From Anopheles merus (Eukaryota; Arthropoda; Insecta; Diptera; Culicidae), in contig NC_054084.1 of assembly GCF_017562075.2 (NCBI RefSeq), positions 48,134,697-48,198,696 of the forward strand: DNA of 64,000 nucleotides, in the 5' to 3' direction. Each line of letters opens with the position of its first letter. Positions within the stretch are counted from its first letter, which is position 1. Both the position numbers and the translations under genes were made by a program. Shown here piece after piece: positions 1-16,992 of the stretch. Under the pieces are notes generated by a model. That model saw only the letters and a program-made list of their open reading frames with translations, was not told the DNA's origin and did not search any database.

Positions 1-690
1 ATTTTTCAGGCTGTAGAATGACCGGTTGGCAGCCAGCATCCTTACGCGCAACTCAGCTTCCATGCTGTTGTTGTTGCTGACCTTTGACTCAAGATAGGTG
101 AATTGTGGTGAACACTACGCCTACGAAGATTCTGATTAACTATTGGTAGGACAGCTGAAAGAATGACATTAAATTTGATTAATATTACATTAATATCGGG
201 ATGTCCCGATGTCCTGTAAAGTGATACTGACTCTTTTTTTTTAGCTTGACGATTTCCGCAAATGTTGCTAGTGTTTACTGTACGAAGGGTAATTATAATA
301 AATTCAAAGATGCTTTCGTCCTTCCCAAACCTGTGACGTCCCAGACCATAATTAAATTTCTGTAAGGGTGCAGTATTACTGCTCCCTAAATAGAATAAAA
401 AATGTAACAATCTTAGAAAGTTCTCACAAAAGCTCTTTGCCGGTCCACTGGAATCTAGACCGTTCTCGACTAACAAAATTACGATGGTTTTTCTTGGTTT
501 GGATGGTTTTACGAGCTGATTTGCGATCACTGCTGCTAAAATCAAATGTAAACAATACTGTAATTGACATCAACAATCAACGTGGAGCGAAACATAATCC
601 ATAAAGATGTCCATTGTTACAGAATTGTTTCTGATATTTTTTTATAACTGGCTTAATTTTCTAATTGACTTTAGATATTGAATTATCATT
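1..690. other. No recognisable gene
   Basis: AT-rich sequence with only short overlapping open frames on both strands. None shows a recognisable domain, plausible splice sites or codon bias. I see no SINE or inverted repeat here. It is probably intergenic DNA leading into the retroelement remnant that starts near position 700. Confidence 0.5.
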
Positions 691-1007
691 CTATTTCTCA
701 TAGCATGTGATGCTTAATATTTTATGCACGTCGTACAAATTACGAATGCAATCAAGAGTTTTGGCTGCAAACCGTGTTAGATTTTGTATTTTGTTGCAAA
801 ATTCGCTAAATATCTTCTGTAATTGGTCGAAGGTCAATTGTTTTACTCTATGTCTTGATAAATGTAGTGTTGTGAGCTTCCATCGTAAAAAAAAGACCCA
901 GTGCAATATTCATATAGTCTACATAACCACATGCTACAACGTTTAACCACCATTCGTGACCTTGGCACCCTGCTTGACAGTAAATTAAATTTCAATGACC
1001 ACTACTT

Positions 1008-1175
1008 GGCGTGGTAGGCCCAAATTGAGGTGGCAAGATGGCGTGGAGGCGTCCGGCATTAAGGCCGGGATAACGGACTGGAAGACGAAGGCGCGAGACC
1101 GTAAGCGGTTTCGGACACTCCTGAGGCAGGCCAAGACCGCAAAGCGGTTGTAGCGCCGGATAAGTAAGTAAGTAA
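1008..1175 (+). mobile_element. 5'-truncated non-LTR retrotransposon 3' end with 11-bp target duplication
   Basis: The insert is flanked by exact 11-bp direct repeats GACCACTACTT at 997-1007 and 1176-1186. It encodes the last ~45 residues of a retroelement ORF2 (RGRPKLRW-DGVE ... ARDRKRFRTLL-QAKTA) followed by a stop and a 3' tail of TAAG repeats. Simple-repeat tails of this sort are typical of RTE-like elements, so an RTE-type source is an inference. It inserted into the older RT pseudogene by target-primed reverse transcription and was heavily 5'-truncated. Confidence 0.8.
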
Positions 1176-1224
1176 GACCACTACTTAGCTGTGATAGACA
1201 AGGCCAATCGAATGTTAGGTTTTA

Positions 1225-1469
1225 CAGGGTTTCCCACGATTTATTGGTCGGTTCCCATCAATTTTTGGTGGGTTCCCATATTTTGTTGATGCGTTCCCAC
1301 GATTTTTTGGTCGTTTCCCAGAATTTTTTGGTCCAATTGTATTGATATCCAATCGGAAAATACCAATAAATTATGGGAACGAACCAAAAATCTATGGGAT
1401 ACGACCAAAAAATTGTGGGAACGCACCAAAAAATCATGGGAACTGACCAATAAATCGTGGGAAACCCTG
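1225..1469. mobile_element. Fold-back MITE with TA target duplication
   Basis: The 245-bp element starts CAGGGTTTCCCACG and ends with its reverse complement. It is flanked by TA at 1223-1224 and 1470-1471. The whole element is close to a palindrome built from diverged ~20-bp units like GTTCCCACGATTTTTTGGTC, in one orientation in the left arm and inverted in the right arm. A TA duplication and CAG-type ends fit a Tc1/mariner or pogo-mobilised MITE. Family name unknown to me. Confidence 0.85.
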
Positions 1470-2339
1470 TATTACGCGAAATATCTCAGACTTTAAGGAC
1501 CCAGTGTGCATGAAAGATAACTTTTGTTCGCTTTATACTAGAATTCAACTCTGTAACTTGGGCGCCTTCTAGAGCTGTTTGGATCAATAGACTCGATCCA
1601 GCGTAAGTTTACTGGATTAGCTTTCCGAACCCTACCCTGGTTGTGCCTTAATTATTCGCCTAGTTACCACGAGTGTTGCTCTCTAATGGGTTTACAACCA
1701 CTGGCTTTTAGACGGCAAGTTGCACAGGCTTCATTTGTATCTAAAATCCTTACCAATGAGATTGACGCCCCTTATCTCCTGGAAAATTTAAATCTATATG
1801 CACCTGTAAAAGCCCTTCGTGCTCGCGTGACACATTACGTCTTGCCAACTCGAACAATGTTCATGCGAGCAATGGCCCACTAACAGCCATGTGCAAAACG
1901 TTTAATAAGTTCAGCTCCTTTCACGATTATCACTTCAGCACTTCGGCAATTAGAGACAACATTTTATTAGCATGGACTTACCTGGTGAAATAAGACTAAT
2001 TTTTAAGTTTAGATATAAGAATTTAATGTTCAATTAGACATAATTACGTTGAATAATTACCAATAACAATAAAAAATTTAAACCTATAGTTATTTTCGAT
2101 GTATGTTTATAAAAAATTACGACCGATGATCAACTCTGGCGAAAAAAGAGATTATTTATTATCTTTATTATCTCCATTGTTCGGAATTGTATTGGCATTA
2201 CACCTGTTACCAGCGTTACAATTGAATCTCGTGCCATTTGCCTCGAATTGCGTGTCACTATCATGAAATACGTGCCTTCACAATCGAATGCGTGCCACTG
2301 CGGTCATCGCAGTAACGGAATACAATGTTTCTACGACGA

Positions 2340-2520
2340 TCCTTTGGTAAGCTTCCCCGTCCGTCTGTCCATCCGTGGTAACCAAATTCCGTTGTGGGTT
2401 CAATCCTCGTATGAACCGGTCCCCCAGCAATGATGGACTATTCGGGTCTGGAGTACATAAAAAGTAGCTAAATCCATTTTAGCCCGGCATAACCGCAATG
2501 GTTTTAATGTCAAGAAAAAA
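2340..2520 (+). mobile_element. Possible tRNA-like SINE, diverged
   Basis: A Pol III B-box-like string GGTTCAATCC lies at about 2398, in a layout that resembles the SINE200-type copy 330 bp downstream (B box followed by a GGACTA stretch and an A-rich end). No clear A box or target duplication is seen, so this is a weak call. Confidence 0.35.
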
Positions 2521-2686
2521 AATCACCGTGTATTACAATTTGTTGTTTAAAAAAAATGTTTAACTCTCCCTCTCGGCCATGTAACAAATCGTAACGTTTT
2601 ATGACCCCCCCCCCCCTCTATCAGCGTTACTTAATTGATGGATGACGCATAAGTAATGTGTCAATTTTTGAAAAAAAAAACAATTA

Positions 2687-2880
2687 AATTCGTCTTCATC
2701 TTTTACGACTTAACAACATGCCCATCATGGGTTCAAGCCCCGAATGGACCGTGCCGCTATACATAGGACTGACTATCCTGCTATGGGGGGAATCAATAAG
2801 TCACTGAAAGCCAAGCCCACAAGTGGTACAGGCAGGCCTTGACCGATAACGGCTGTTGAGCCAAAAAGAAGAAAAAGAAA
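2687..2880 (+). mobile_element. SINE200-like tRNA-derived SINE
   Basis: Contains a B box (GGTTCAAGCCCC, near 2734), the body phrase GGACTGACTATCCTGCTATG, GTCACTGAAAGCCAAGCCC, and the end phrase CAGGCAGGCCTTGACCG followed by an AAGAAG-rich tail. I recognise this arrangement as the SINE200 family abundant in Anopheles. Related 3' fragments lie at 8158-8218 and 22308-22398, and a diverged minus-strand copy at 41005-41125. Confidence 0.8.
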
Positions 2881-3492
2881 TGTTGCTTCACATAAAAAGT
2901 TATGATAATTTTTTAGAACGTGTTTGTGTTTCAAAAATCATACCTGATGGGTGCACCTAAACCATTCCGGTACATTTCGTATTTTTGCCCATCACTACTT
3001 TTGTCAGCTGTTTGTTTGACACCAAAACGATAAGTTTGGCTTTTTAACTGTCAACTAGGATCCGTTGCTTTACAGGCTGTTCAAAAATTACGCAACAACT
3101 AGTTTTCTTGTTGATTACATTGATTTGTTATGCCTTCAATCATCCATGAAATATGGATTTCTCTATATGTTGCACAAAGTAAAACACTACACACAAAAAT
3201 TAAATATACTCCCACCAAACTTCTTCACAACGAATCTGCTCATTGCTTAGCAAGTCTTTTCTTGACGATGACTGTAATTTTTGACAGATACATGTGCATA
3301 CTATTGCAAAGCGCGTTGTAAATTCACGTTTCGGAACAAATTTTACGAACAAAGTTGCCGGATTTTAACTGTACTACAATTCCGCCGTTTTCAGAGAACC
3401 GAGAATCAGCATAAATCATGCAGAATTATTACTGATCGCTCTGTGCTATGTTTGTGACACTCCCGGAAACACTTGCTGCCTTGATGTGAACT

Positions 3493-3711
3493 TCAGCAAC
3501 AACTGAATTGTTTTGCTTCAAAACTAGCGAAAATTCTATTCCCTGGAGTAAATACAGCTGTAAGTACTAAGAACGGTGTAATGAATTCCGGTAGAAGCGT
3601 TTGCAATCCGGCCTTCAGTGTGAAGAAATATTCAACATTAGGCAGTCTTTCAAGCTGCCTGCCAAGTTCAAGGACACGCAGTATTTGTTTTTTTTGTGTA
3701 CTTGGAAACAT
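3493..3711 (-). CDS. Weak candidate: 72-residue ORF divergent from papi
   Basis: An ATG-initiated frame of 72 codons with a leucine-rich amphipathic first half (around RVLELGRQLERLPNVEY) and a hydrophobic second half. It lies head to head with the putative papi 5' end, about 100 bp away. I recognise no family. It may be a first exon whose partner I cannot find, since the sequence downstream on this strand looks non-coding, or it may be chance. It is listed only because of its position and sound start. Confidence 0.2.
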   Translation of the reverse strand: MFPSTQKKQILRVLELGRQLERLPNVEYFFTLKAGLQTLLPEFITPFLVLTAVFTPGNRIFASFEAKQFSCC

Positions 3712-4316
3712 TCCGATTCAAACGCGGTGTGCATTGGCTTTTATGGTCATCGTAATATAAACAAATAGAGTTTGCCATCAAGCATTTTTAACATCATACA
3801 AAGTAGCTGGAAAAAGTGAGTCATTTTCTTGCCGTGTTCGGTCGCCCCTTACATAATGAGAGGCTTACTGTGCTGTTAATTTACAGCAGGTGAAGTGATT
3901 TACTTACCCACTTGCGCACTATTCATATCCAACATTATTATGTCATATCTCTATTATTAGTCGAAATGGTTTACAAAAAAAAAGAAGGTTGACATATGAG
4001 ATGGCATTGAGGAGGCATGGTAAATATCACTTGGCTTAGCCTTTTCGCATGATTCGGTTCTGAGGCCGGTTTCGTTCCAATCCGACGCTTTCGGTCATTA
4101 CGAGTCTTAAATATCACTCACGTTCTAGTTGCATCTGAAATGTAGAGATCAATTTTTATAACGTCTTCAGTCTTTCTATCGGAACCGTCACAGTTAGGCG
4201 GCTTTTGACGTCAGATAATAGAATCTATTTTTACATACAATCATTTCTTCTACCAACACCTTTTCCCTGCAGGATTTTCTTGATCGTCCTTGGCGGTATC
4301 CATTGACGACAGCAAG

Positions 4317-6094
4317 ATGAAGCCATCAGCTCCAGCAATCCCGCTCATCCTAGGATTGTCTTTGCTTGGAGCTAGTGGAGCTTACTTGTACATGCTGTTT
4401 AAGAAAAGGCGATCGAACGCGACTGGCGATTTGGTGGATTTCTTTACGAGAAGTACATCCAAACAGGACGCTCCTGTGGCGGAAATTGTCATACCGAACA
4501 GTCTCATCCCTTTGGTGATCGGACGCAAGGGCTACACGTTGCTGCACATTCAACAGTCTACCGGAGCCAGTATTAATTTCGTTGACCACGATGAATCTAG
4601 TCAGCTGTGCCGCATTCAGGGTCCATCGCAAGCTGCCGTCGAGAAGGCGAAAGAAATGGTACTGAAGGAAACGTCAAGGCCCATAACCATTACGGAGGAG
4701 GTGATTGTACCGCAGGCTGCTTGTGGAAAGATTCTTGGCCGCTGCGGAGATGAACTGCAAGAAATTTGTCGCAAATCAATGGCTAAAGTGTGGCTCGAAG
4801 GTCGGGCTAGAAGTGAAACGGAACGGCGGGTCATGATAACCGGTACTGCCTCCCAGATAAAGGTAGCGAAGGAGCTCATTGCGCAGAAGGTGCGGGAAGA
4901 TCATGATAGCAAAAAAATGCTCGCCGACCCAACCCGTCAGACGCGAGAGCCCCGCATCAGGACGCCCCCGACAAGCTCTGCTCCAACGCCGGTACCAAGT
5001 GACGGAGGGATGAAGCTGAACTCGACTTCACCGAAAATATGCGTCGAAAAACGAAACTCGTCCAGCTTTGCCGCAGGTCAGATGGAAGTATTTGTATCGA
5101 CCATTGTGTCCCCGAGCAAATTCTACGTCCAGCTGGTTGGACCACAGTCGACCGAGCTGGATTTGCTCGTGCTAAGCATGACTGAGTACTACAACCAGAA
5201 CCAGAACCGCGAACTTCACCGGCTTCGAAAACCTTACCTCGGACAGATAGTGGCGGTCGAGTTCAATGCAGACAACAAATGGTATCGGGCCGAAATCAGT
5301 GCCATCTTACCGAACGAATACAAACCAGGGGAGGTGGTGCTCGATCTGTTTTTCGTCGATTATGGCGACAATCAGTATACAAACCCGAACGAAGTGTACG
5401 AACTCAAGCCCGATTTCCTAGCATTACGATTCCAGGCGATAGAATGTTTCCTGGCCAGGGTAGAACCCACCCAGCAATCCAATCTGATGCCTGACCCCGC
5501 GTCTGCTACCGGAGAAGAAGAGTGGGATCCGGTTGCTGTGACCAGATTTGAAGAGCTAACATATGGTAAGTGCACCACATGTGGCACCATTGATTCATCC
5601 AAATTGTAACTGTAATTGTAATGTACCGTTGTTACCTTCCAATTCTAGTGGCTCAGTGGAAAAAAATTGTTTCAAAAATTGTTACTTACCGGAACAGCAA
5701 GAGCTCACTGCACGGTCGCGAAACGTCACCCATTCCAGGCGTGGAACTGTACGATACGGCGCCCAACGGTATGGATCAAATCAACATCGCCCAGCAGCTT
5801 ATTACAGAAGGGCTGGCCCGTCCTGCTAGCAGCGAGGGGCTGAATGAACTCTCACGGAGCCAGCTCTTTCGGTTGGGTTTAACGAATGGAGCAGATGGCA
5901 GCTCTTCCCAGTCATCAAGCATTGACAAGGTGGACGATGTGAGCGCATCCAGCAGTACGTCCGCCTCGACGGTAGTTTCGTCCGGGGTGCATATTAATGG
6001 AACGGGCCAAACTTGCCCGAAGGGTGAGCAGCAGCAGCAACAACAACTACAACAGTCGGTGCGTTATAGAAGTTTGGCCAATGGAGCACACTGA
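4317..6094 (+). CDS. papi: Papi / TDRKH: Tudor and KH domain piRNA factor
   Basis: Two coding exons, 4317-5565 and 5649-6094 (phase-1 intron of 83 bp), give 564 residues. An N-terminal hydrophobic segment (about residues 7-27) followed by KKRR fits the outer-mitochondrial-membrane anchor known for Papi/TDRKH. KH1 (about 55-115) has the GRKG loop, KH2 (about 127-195) has GRCG, and an extended Tudor domain (about 260-410) carries the WYRAE and VDYGD core strands. Family members bind methylarginine on PIWI proteins and support trimming of piRNA 3' ends on the mitochondrial surface. The tail is Ser- and Gln-rich. The start is the ATG at 4317. The frame is open for nine codons before it, but without another ATG. 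A CTGCAG acceptor at 4272 suggests an upstream non-coding exon, perhaps ending at the AAAAA|GTGAGT donor near 3816. Confidence 0.93.
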
Positions 6095-7010
6095 ACGAGA
6101 TGTTTCAAGGAATCCCACAATCGAACGAGTGTACCAAATAGGCATAGGTGAACATTTTTATTTTATTCCATACTCCACTGTCGTTTCGTTCGAGGCGATT
6201 TGCTTGCCCTTTTTAGTTCCTGCTATCCAATTGATCGCATTGTACTTAGGCTAGTGTTGTGAAAGGATGCGTGCTTAGTTGGTACTCTTTAAAAATTAAA
6301 CAAAAAGAACAAATCACATTACATTTTAAATCTGTCGGTTTTATAGCAATTGGTTTTAACGTTTCTTATAGTATAGAGCAGTTTTATTTTGCTTAGTAAG
6401 AGTTGTTAGTATTTCAAGTTATTTTACTCGCCAATGAACCCCATTTTGTAGAACAACGTAAGAAGGGCAATGTATGTATTATAGACATCGTTATACAATC
6501 ACTTGCAATCATCAATGATAAATGGAGCAGGAGCATTAAAACGAGCTACAATCTAGACAACAAATTGTGATGTCATTTCTAGAACGAGAGTTGCGTGTAA
6601 CGTAAACTTGCAGGAAATTGTAAAATATCATACTAAGAGAGGCAATAGACAAATAGAAAAAACGATAAAATGATAAAAGTCAGCAAAAAAAAATAATCAG
6701 ACTAGAACACGATACGAGATGGGAAATATTTATAACGTTGTGTAAGTGGTGCCAAATTCCGTTCTAAAAAAGAGATGCGAGGAAAACCGTTTAATAGGGA
6801 CAAAAACAAAATAGAATACCATTACCGTTTGCGGTCGTCGGGTTTGTTTTTGTAATAAAGGACTCAAAAGCATTTACTTTTATGGACGAGTGCACATTTA
6901 GATTTAAAGTTTTTCATGTTTGAAAAAAAGAACGATAAATTACTATAATACATGTAAAACTTTATACAACTGGTTAATGTGTACCAATAAAACCAATCGT
7001 TTGCATCGTG
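6095..7010 (+). other. papi 3' UTR and downstream spacer
   Basis: AT-rich, with no coding frame. AATAAA signals at 6854-6859 and 6986-6991 are candidate polyadenylation signals for papi, giving a 3' UTR of about 0.8-0.9 kb. Confidence 0.6.
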
Positions 7011-7229
7011 TTTCTTGTGATGTTATAATGGTGTGGCCGAAAGCTAAAGGCAACGAACGAAGCAACTGAACGAACATAATGCATTTACCACAAATGGTCG
7101 GCTGGCGGTTTGCAAGATTCAATTGCTAAATGAAGCGTAAAGCAAAATAAATTAACTTCCGATAGCTTAACGATTAGGTACATTTACAGAGCGCTTTCGC
7201 TTTGAATGACACTCTCGCGGGGCTGTAAA

Positions 7230-7270
7230 TATAAGAGCCAAATACCTCACTAAAACCGCTTTTATTCAAT
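7230..7270 (+). promoter_or_regulatory. TATA-type core promoter of the small secreted-peptide gene
   Basis: TATAAG at 7230-7235, 88 bp before the ATG, with an initiator-like TTCAAT about 37 bp downstream (7265-7270). A TATA box fits an inducible or tissue-restricted gene rather than a housekeeping one. The start site itself is inferred. Confidence 0.45.
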
Positions 7271-7317
7271 CGCACGCGCTTGCACCAACCGGGTCAACGG
7301 ACAAGCAGCAGCAAGAG

Positions 7318-7691
7318 ATGGACGATAAAATATGTTTCATTTTGTTCAGTAGTTTAGTGATTCTGTGCAATGCTATTATTGTACACGATGACCATTATGG
7401 TAAGAATCGTACGAATGTGGGACTGGTGAGGGTAGTACGATTAATTATATCATTACAATTTCTTTTACAGGTAATCACGACACCCGTGAATGGCATCCTG
7501 ACAAACTTGGTCCAGTCCAGGGAAGAGTTGCTGCTGGCAGTGAGGAGGAAAGGGGGGATCTTCGCCGTACTAACGGTGGATTGAATTTTCACGAGGTTGA
7601 TGCATTTGGAGACGATTTTGTAGATTTCGGTGCACAAACAGGACCGCTCGGTGCGTTCACGTGGCATGCCAACTTTCCCGTCGAAGAATGA
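7318..7691 (+). CDS. Short secreted anionic peptide precursor, unassigned
   Basis: Two exons, 7318-7399 and 7471-7691, separated by a 71-bp GT-AG intron in phase 1, encode 100 residues. Residues 1-19 form a clear signal peptide (hydrophobic core ICFILFSSLVILCNA). The propeptide holds a dibasic site at residues 59-60 (GDLRR), after which a cysteine-free, acidic ~40-residue C-terminal peptide would be released (starts TNGGLNFHEV, contains GAQTGPLGAFTWHANFPV). This layout (signal, acidic pro-region, dibasic cleavage, Gly/aromatic-rich mature part) is usual for insect immune-induced or neuroendocrine peptides. I cannot name the family. A TATA box lies upstream. The reading-through frame in exon 1 is a shadow: splicing is what yields the coherent protein. 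Confidence 0.7.
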
Positions 7692-8157
7692 CGGTAATGG
7701 GAAGCAGAAGTAGGGACAAATCATTTAAATGAATACTCAAAAACTGGTAATACAATACGTTCCACTCTCTAGAAGATATACTACTGTTTTATTATTTAAA
7801 ACGTAAATTTTATTAGATTTCCAATGACCATTCGCGGGCGTGCTCTCTTTCTCTTTGCTCTCTTCTCCCTGTATGCTTCACTTCAATCTCTCCTGCCTGG
7901 CATACACGAACAAGGATTATGTAAAATGAAGTTTTTGTGGTGTGTGTGTGTTTGTGGGGGGGGGTGTATATAGTTTGACAGTAAATGTTTCATTTGTTTG
8001 TGGCTTAGTTGACGATCATTGCTGTGCATCCGATGTCGTTTTTACTAGCTTCCTACCCAGACGGATTTTCATGATTTTAATAAGCAACCCCCTTGCTGCT
8101 TCTCATCCCCTTCTTATAAAATGTTACTATGCCTTTCAAAACGCCTTTGCAACGTGG

Positions 8158-8218
8158 TACAACGTGGTACAGACAGGCCTTGACCGGTAACGGTTGCATT
8201 GCTCTAAAGAAGAAGAAT
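8158..8218 (+). mobile_element. SINE200-like 3' fragment
   Basis: The segment matches the end of the SINE at 2687-2880 (ACAGRCAGGCCTTGACCG, an ACGGTTG motif, then AAAGAAGAAGAA). Only about 60 bp remain. Confidence 0.65.
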
Positions 8219-9752
8219 ATCACTCCATCGGTAAACATCAAAATGCAACGATAATCCTTGGTTGGCATTATCCAAACTTCATTGCGAATAATTAGCTCAA
8301 AACATTTACCATGTGCCTGCCCATTATCAAAAGGGGAGTTTGTTCAGATACGTTAAGCGCAACGCATTTGGTAATAGAAAAGAAGAGCAGATGAGACGAA
8401 GCGAATCTGGACAGTTTCAGTCAAGCTCGCTACGTATAGCATAACGGTAAGTTCTACCAGAAAAGGTATACAAAATAAATAGGTACTAAAATTTTAACCA
8501 TCACTCCTGCAATCAACATTACATTTAAGCAAACAATATAGATATGCTGCTGCTGCGGCTGCTGCTGTTAGATGCAAAGTATGCCTGGTGACGAGTGAAC
8601 GAAATAAGAAACACAGCCGAGCCAGCCGTTCTAATGGTAGACGTGCTGATTCTTGTAAAAACCCGCAGCCTTAGGATCGATGGTTCTATCTGTGAACAGT
8701 GAACCTACCCCTCCGGTGCAACAGGGACCGTGTGACTGAATATTCGGTTACTATGTGATACAAACAAGTCACGTTGTAAGCCTACTATAATAAGATTGGC
8801 GTGAGCGCGTGAAGCCGTAGTGCCGTATCGCCAGAAGTTATAGATGTGATTGTTGTAGCAGTAGTAGCCGCCTACGATCAGATTTTGTTTCATCATTTGT
8901 TACGTTTTTTATTTGTTGCATGTATGCTGAGAAGCTAGCGAATGTTATAACCATTCTTCCAATTTAACGTAAAAACCATTACAGTAAAACGAAATGTGTA
9001 TAATGCTCTTTTTTTGCTGTTAGAAATATTGTATCGGTATTATCCGACGTGATTGGGTGTATATGTATTTGTGTATGAATTACACCTCCCCCTGATGCAA
9101 ACGCTTGCCCCCCGCTCCCGGTGTATCTCTCTCTATCTCAATAAGACATAACACGAAATCAATCGTTTGTTTGTTTCCTTTCCGAATAATACACCTCGTT
9201 GATTGGTTTTCAATGTGTTTCCCATTTGCTCTTCTATCCAATAATTTCTCACGCATCGAAATCGAATTGCATGTCCAGAGCTACGCACGATACACACGCA
9301 GTGGCAGCGGCGTTCCCCTTCCTCCTGCACCCTTACACACGATATAGCAAAGCAAAATTGAATGACGGAAAAAGAAGGCAAACATGTAAGCGATCTAAAC
9401 AAACGAAACGCTATTGCAATGATGGTGATGAAAAAGAGCTGTTTGGTTGATTTACCAATGATAATATCATGCACGCATTACACGCCCACCCGTAAGTCCG
9501 CAGGTTGTTTGTGTAGGTTTGGTGCGTATGCTTGTGTGTGTGTGTTTCGTCAATGATAATCACCAACTTACGGAGTGTTATCATAGCTCGAGATAAGTAA
9601 AGGGGTAATGCAGTTATCGTTCGGCTCGCTGTTCACATTTCGATCGATGTGCCCGTACTATCAACACTTAACTCATGCTTCGGTTTAGTCTGAACTACGA
9701 TAATTATTCTGTGTTCATTCTCCATATGAAATCAATACACGACAGGAAAGAG

Positions 9753-9758
<6 letters not shown>

Positions 9759-9797
<39 letters not shown>
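9759..9797. repeat. (AG)n microsatellite
   Basis: About 39 bp of near-perfect AG dinucleotides in the spacer downstream of mts. Confidence 0.9.
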
Positions 9798-9800
<3 letters not shown>

Positions 9801-11476
9801 CAAGTAACAAAAGTGTATAATTTGCATACGTTTATTGTGACATTCTAGCTTCAAGCCCATACAGCGCACAATCGGCAAACACTACCACGACCCAGCGTCC
9901 CATGAGTAATAAATATTACTTATTTTCAGCATAAAATCGGAAGTTCACCGACGCACCGACGTTCCAGTGTACGCGTACGCGTTTCGGTCCTGCTGCTACT
10001 CATTTTTTGCTCTCTAACTGTTAGTGGGAGGGAGGGAGGAAGTGGTTACTAATGCACAATACATATCGGAACCAGAACACAACATATGAAACCATAAAAA
10101 GAGTGATATTGGGAATCATAACGTACCGGTCGTCGTGTAGGTAGCAACGTGTAAAGACACGGGAGGGGGTAGAGTTCTTACGCTTTCTGACTTTCAAATA
10201 CTTTCATATAATGTGCACATCATTTCCAATCCTTTCTTTTGCTTTCCTTTCTCTCTCTTTCTGTTTCGTTTCTCCTTTCTCAAGCAGACGGATACTTTTC
10301 GACATCATTCTTTTTTGCTTCCTTTCCTTTCCTTTACCTTAAGTAATAATAGTAGCAGTAGTAGTAGTAGAGTAGTATTACTGTTCACCCATTTCTCTTC
10401 TCAAAACTACTGCACCTCAACCTCCTTCTCCATCTGCTCCTCCTTCTCCTGCTCCACCTTCTTATGTTTCATCATCCGAAAAGGATGCAGTCTAGTTGCA
10501 ACGCAGGACAGCACAGCGTGCACTTTGCAACTTCTTTCTCTATTGATTGATCATTTGCAAGCCCACCAAATCGGTCTTCTTCTCAGCATGTTTTACACAC
10601 ACACACACGCATACACACACACGTACATACAGACAAGCGAGCGAGCGCGCGCGTCTACACAACAAGCGGGATTTCATGCCCATGGTGGCGATGGTTTTGT
10701 TAATGCATACCCTTTCTCCCGTTTCTACCAATCCCTTGCAATTGAGGGGAGATTTAGAAAATCAATCGTGTGGCGTGTGAAAATTAAACTGTTTTTCTCC
10801 TCTCCTTAGTTTTTTTACTGTGCGGACTTCTTTTCAGAAATAAGCTGCACAATAGTTCGACAAGCCCGACCGAGCCAAACCTTCGGCTACACTTCATTCG
10901 TTAACCTGCTTCTTGGATCCGTCGCTTACGTCGACCAACGATGCGACTGAACTGAGTTACATTCAATGGTCCTTGCTGCAGTTATCGTTTGGCTGGTACT
11001 AATTTATCCGATGTTATGATAGAGTCCCCGAACGCCTTGGCGAAAACTGGGCGATGGTTTTGTTTTATTTCCTTTTTTCTTCCTTCATCAGTACCACCTT
11101 CACACAATGCTGATTTGCTTGGCAAAAAATCGCTGTCGTTCTGTTGGATGTTCCCCTCGTTTTGTTAAATAATAGATCTTCCATTTCTTTTTTTGTTATT
11201 GGATTACGATGTAATTATTAAGCTTAAATGTGTTGTACGAGACTTTACGCGTTATGTTTCTTGTTTTTTTTTTATGTTCTGTCATTTTTTCTGTACCTTT
11301 ACGCCAAGTTTGCTTAACATGTTTGCCTTTTTTTCTTCCTCTACTTTTCTTGATGCATTTTAGTGTTGGCCTGGCTCTGTCTCCTTTTTCACTTTTAATC
11401 GCTCGGTGTGTGGTGTACCTGCTTAATTTGTTTATTTCTGCTATTTCTTCAGCATCATATTATAAGGATATTCTTC

Positions 11477-16992
<5,516 letters not shown>

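Larger units (their letters stand above)
700..1950 (+). pseudogene. Decayed non-LTR retrotransposon (3' part of RT ORF2), interrupted by two insertions
   Basis: The conceptual translation, in several frames, matches the C-terminal region of the second retroelement copy in this window (44039-45032). Shared landmarks are RDLG-LLD-KL-F near 950-995, DKANRMLGF near 1190-1225, a LEF-S-TW-P block near 1540-1570 and GPLTAMCKTFN near 1870-1905. The frame is broken by stops and frameshifts, for example near 945 and 1868. Two younger elements (1008-1175 and 1225-1469) sit inside it. Removing both, with their target duplications, restores colinearity with the other copy. The clade is jockey/CR1-like by general appearance only. 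It is certainly non-functional. Confidence 0.75.
1951..3490. other. Intergenic, apart from the SINEs
   Basis: Outside the two SINE calls this stretch is AT-rich with short open frames only, plus a run of about 14 C at roughly 2605. No gene is supported. Confidence 0.5.
7692..11476. other. Spacer; perhaps partly a long mts 3' UTR
   Basis: No coding exon is supported over 3.8 kb. The stretch is pyrimidine-rich on the plus strand from 10.2 to 11.4 kb and holds simple repeats: (AG)n at 9759-9797, GTAGTA-type repeats near 10350 and CA repeats near 10597-10625. Minus-strand poly(A) signals (TTTATT on the plus strand) occur at 11431, just past the mts stop, and again at 11064 and near 7780, so mts may have alternative 3' ends. 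Confidence 0.5.

Noticed and set aside
6720..6790. NF-kB-like sites upstream of the small peptide gene
   Set aside because: GAGGAAAACC near 6780 is only a partial match and more than 500 bp away; too weak to claim immune regulation.
10213..10809. 198-codon frame on the plus strand
   Set aside because: Composition follows pyrimidine-rich and CA-repeat DNA (Phe/Ser/Leu runs); no domain, and it lies in the mts 3' flank.
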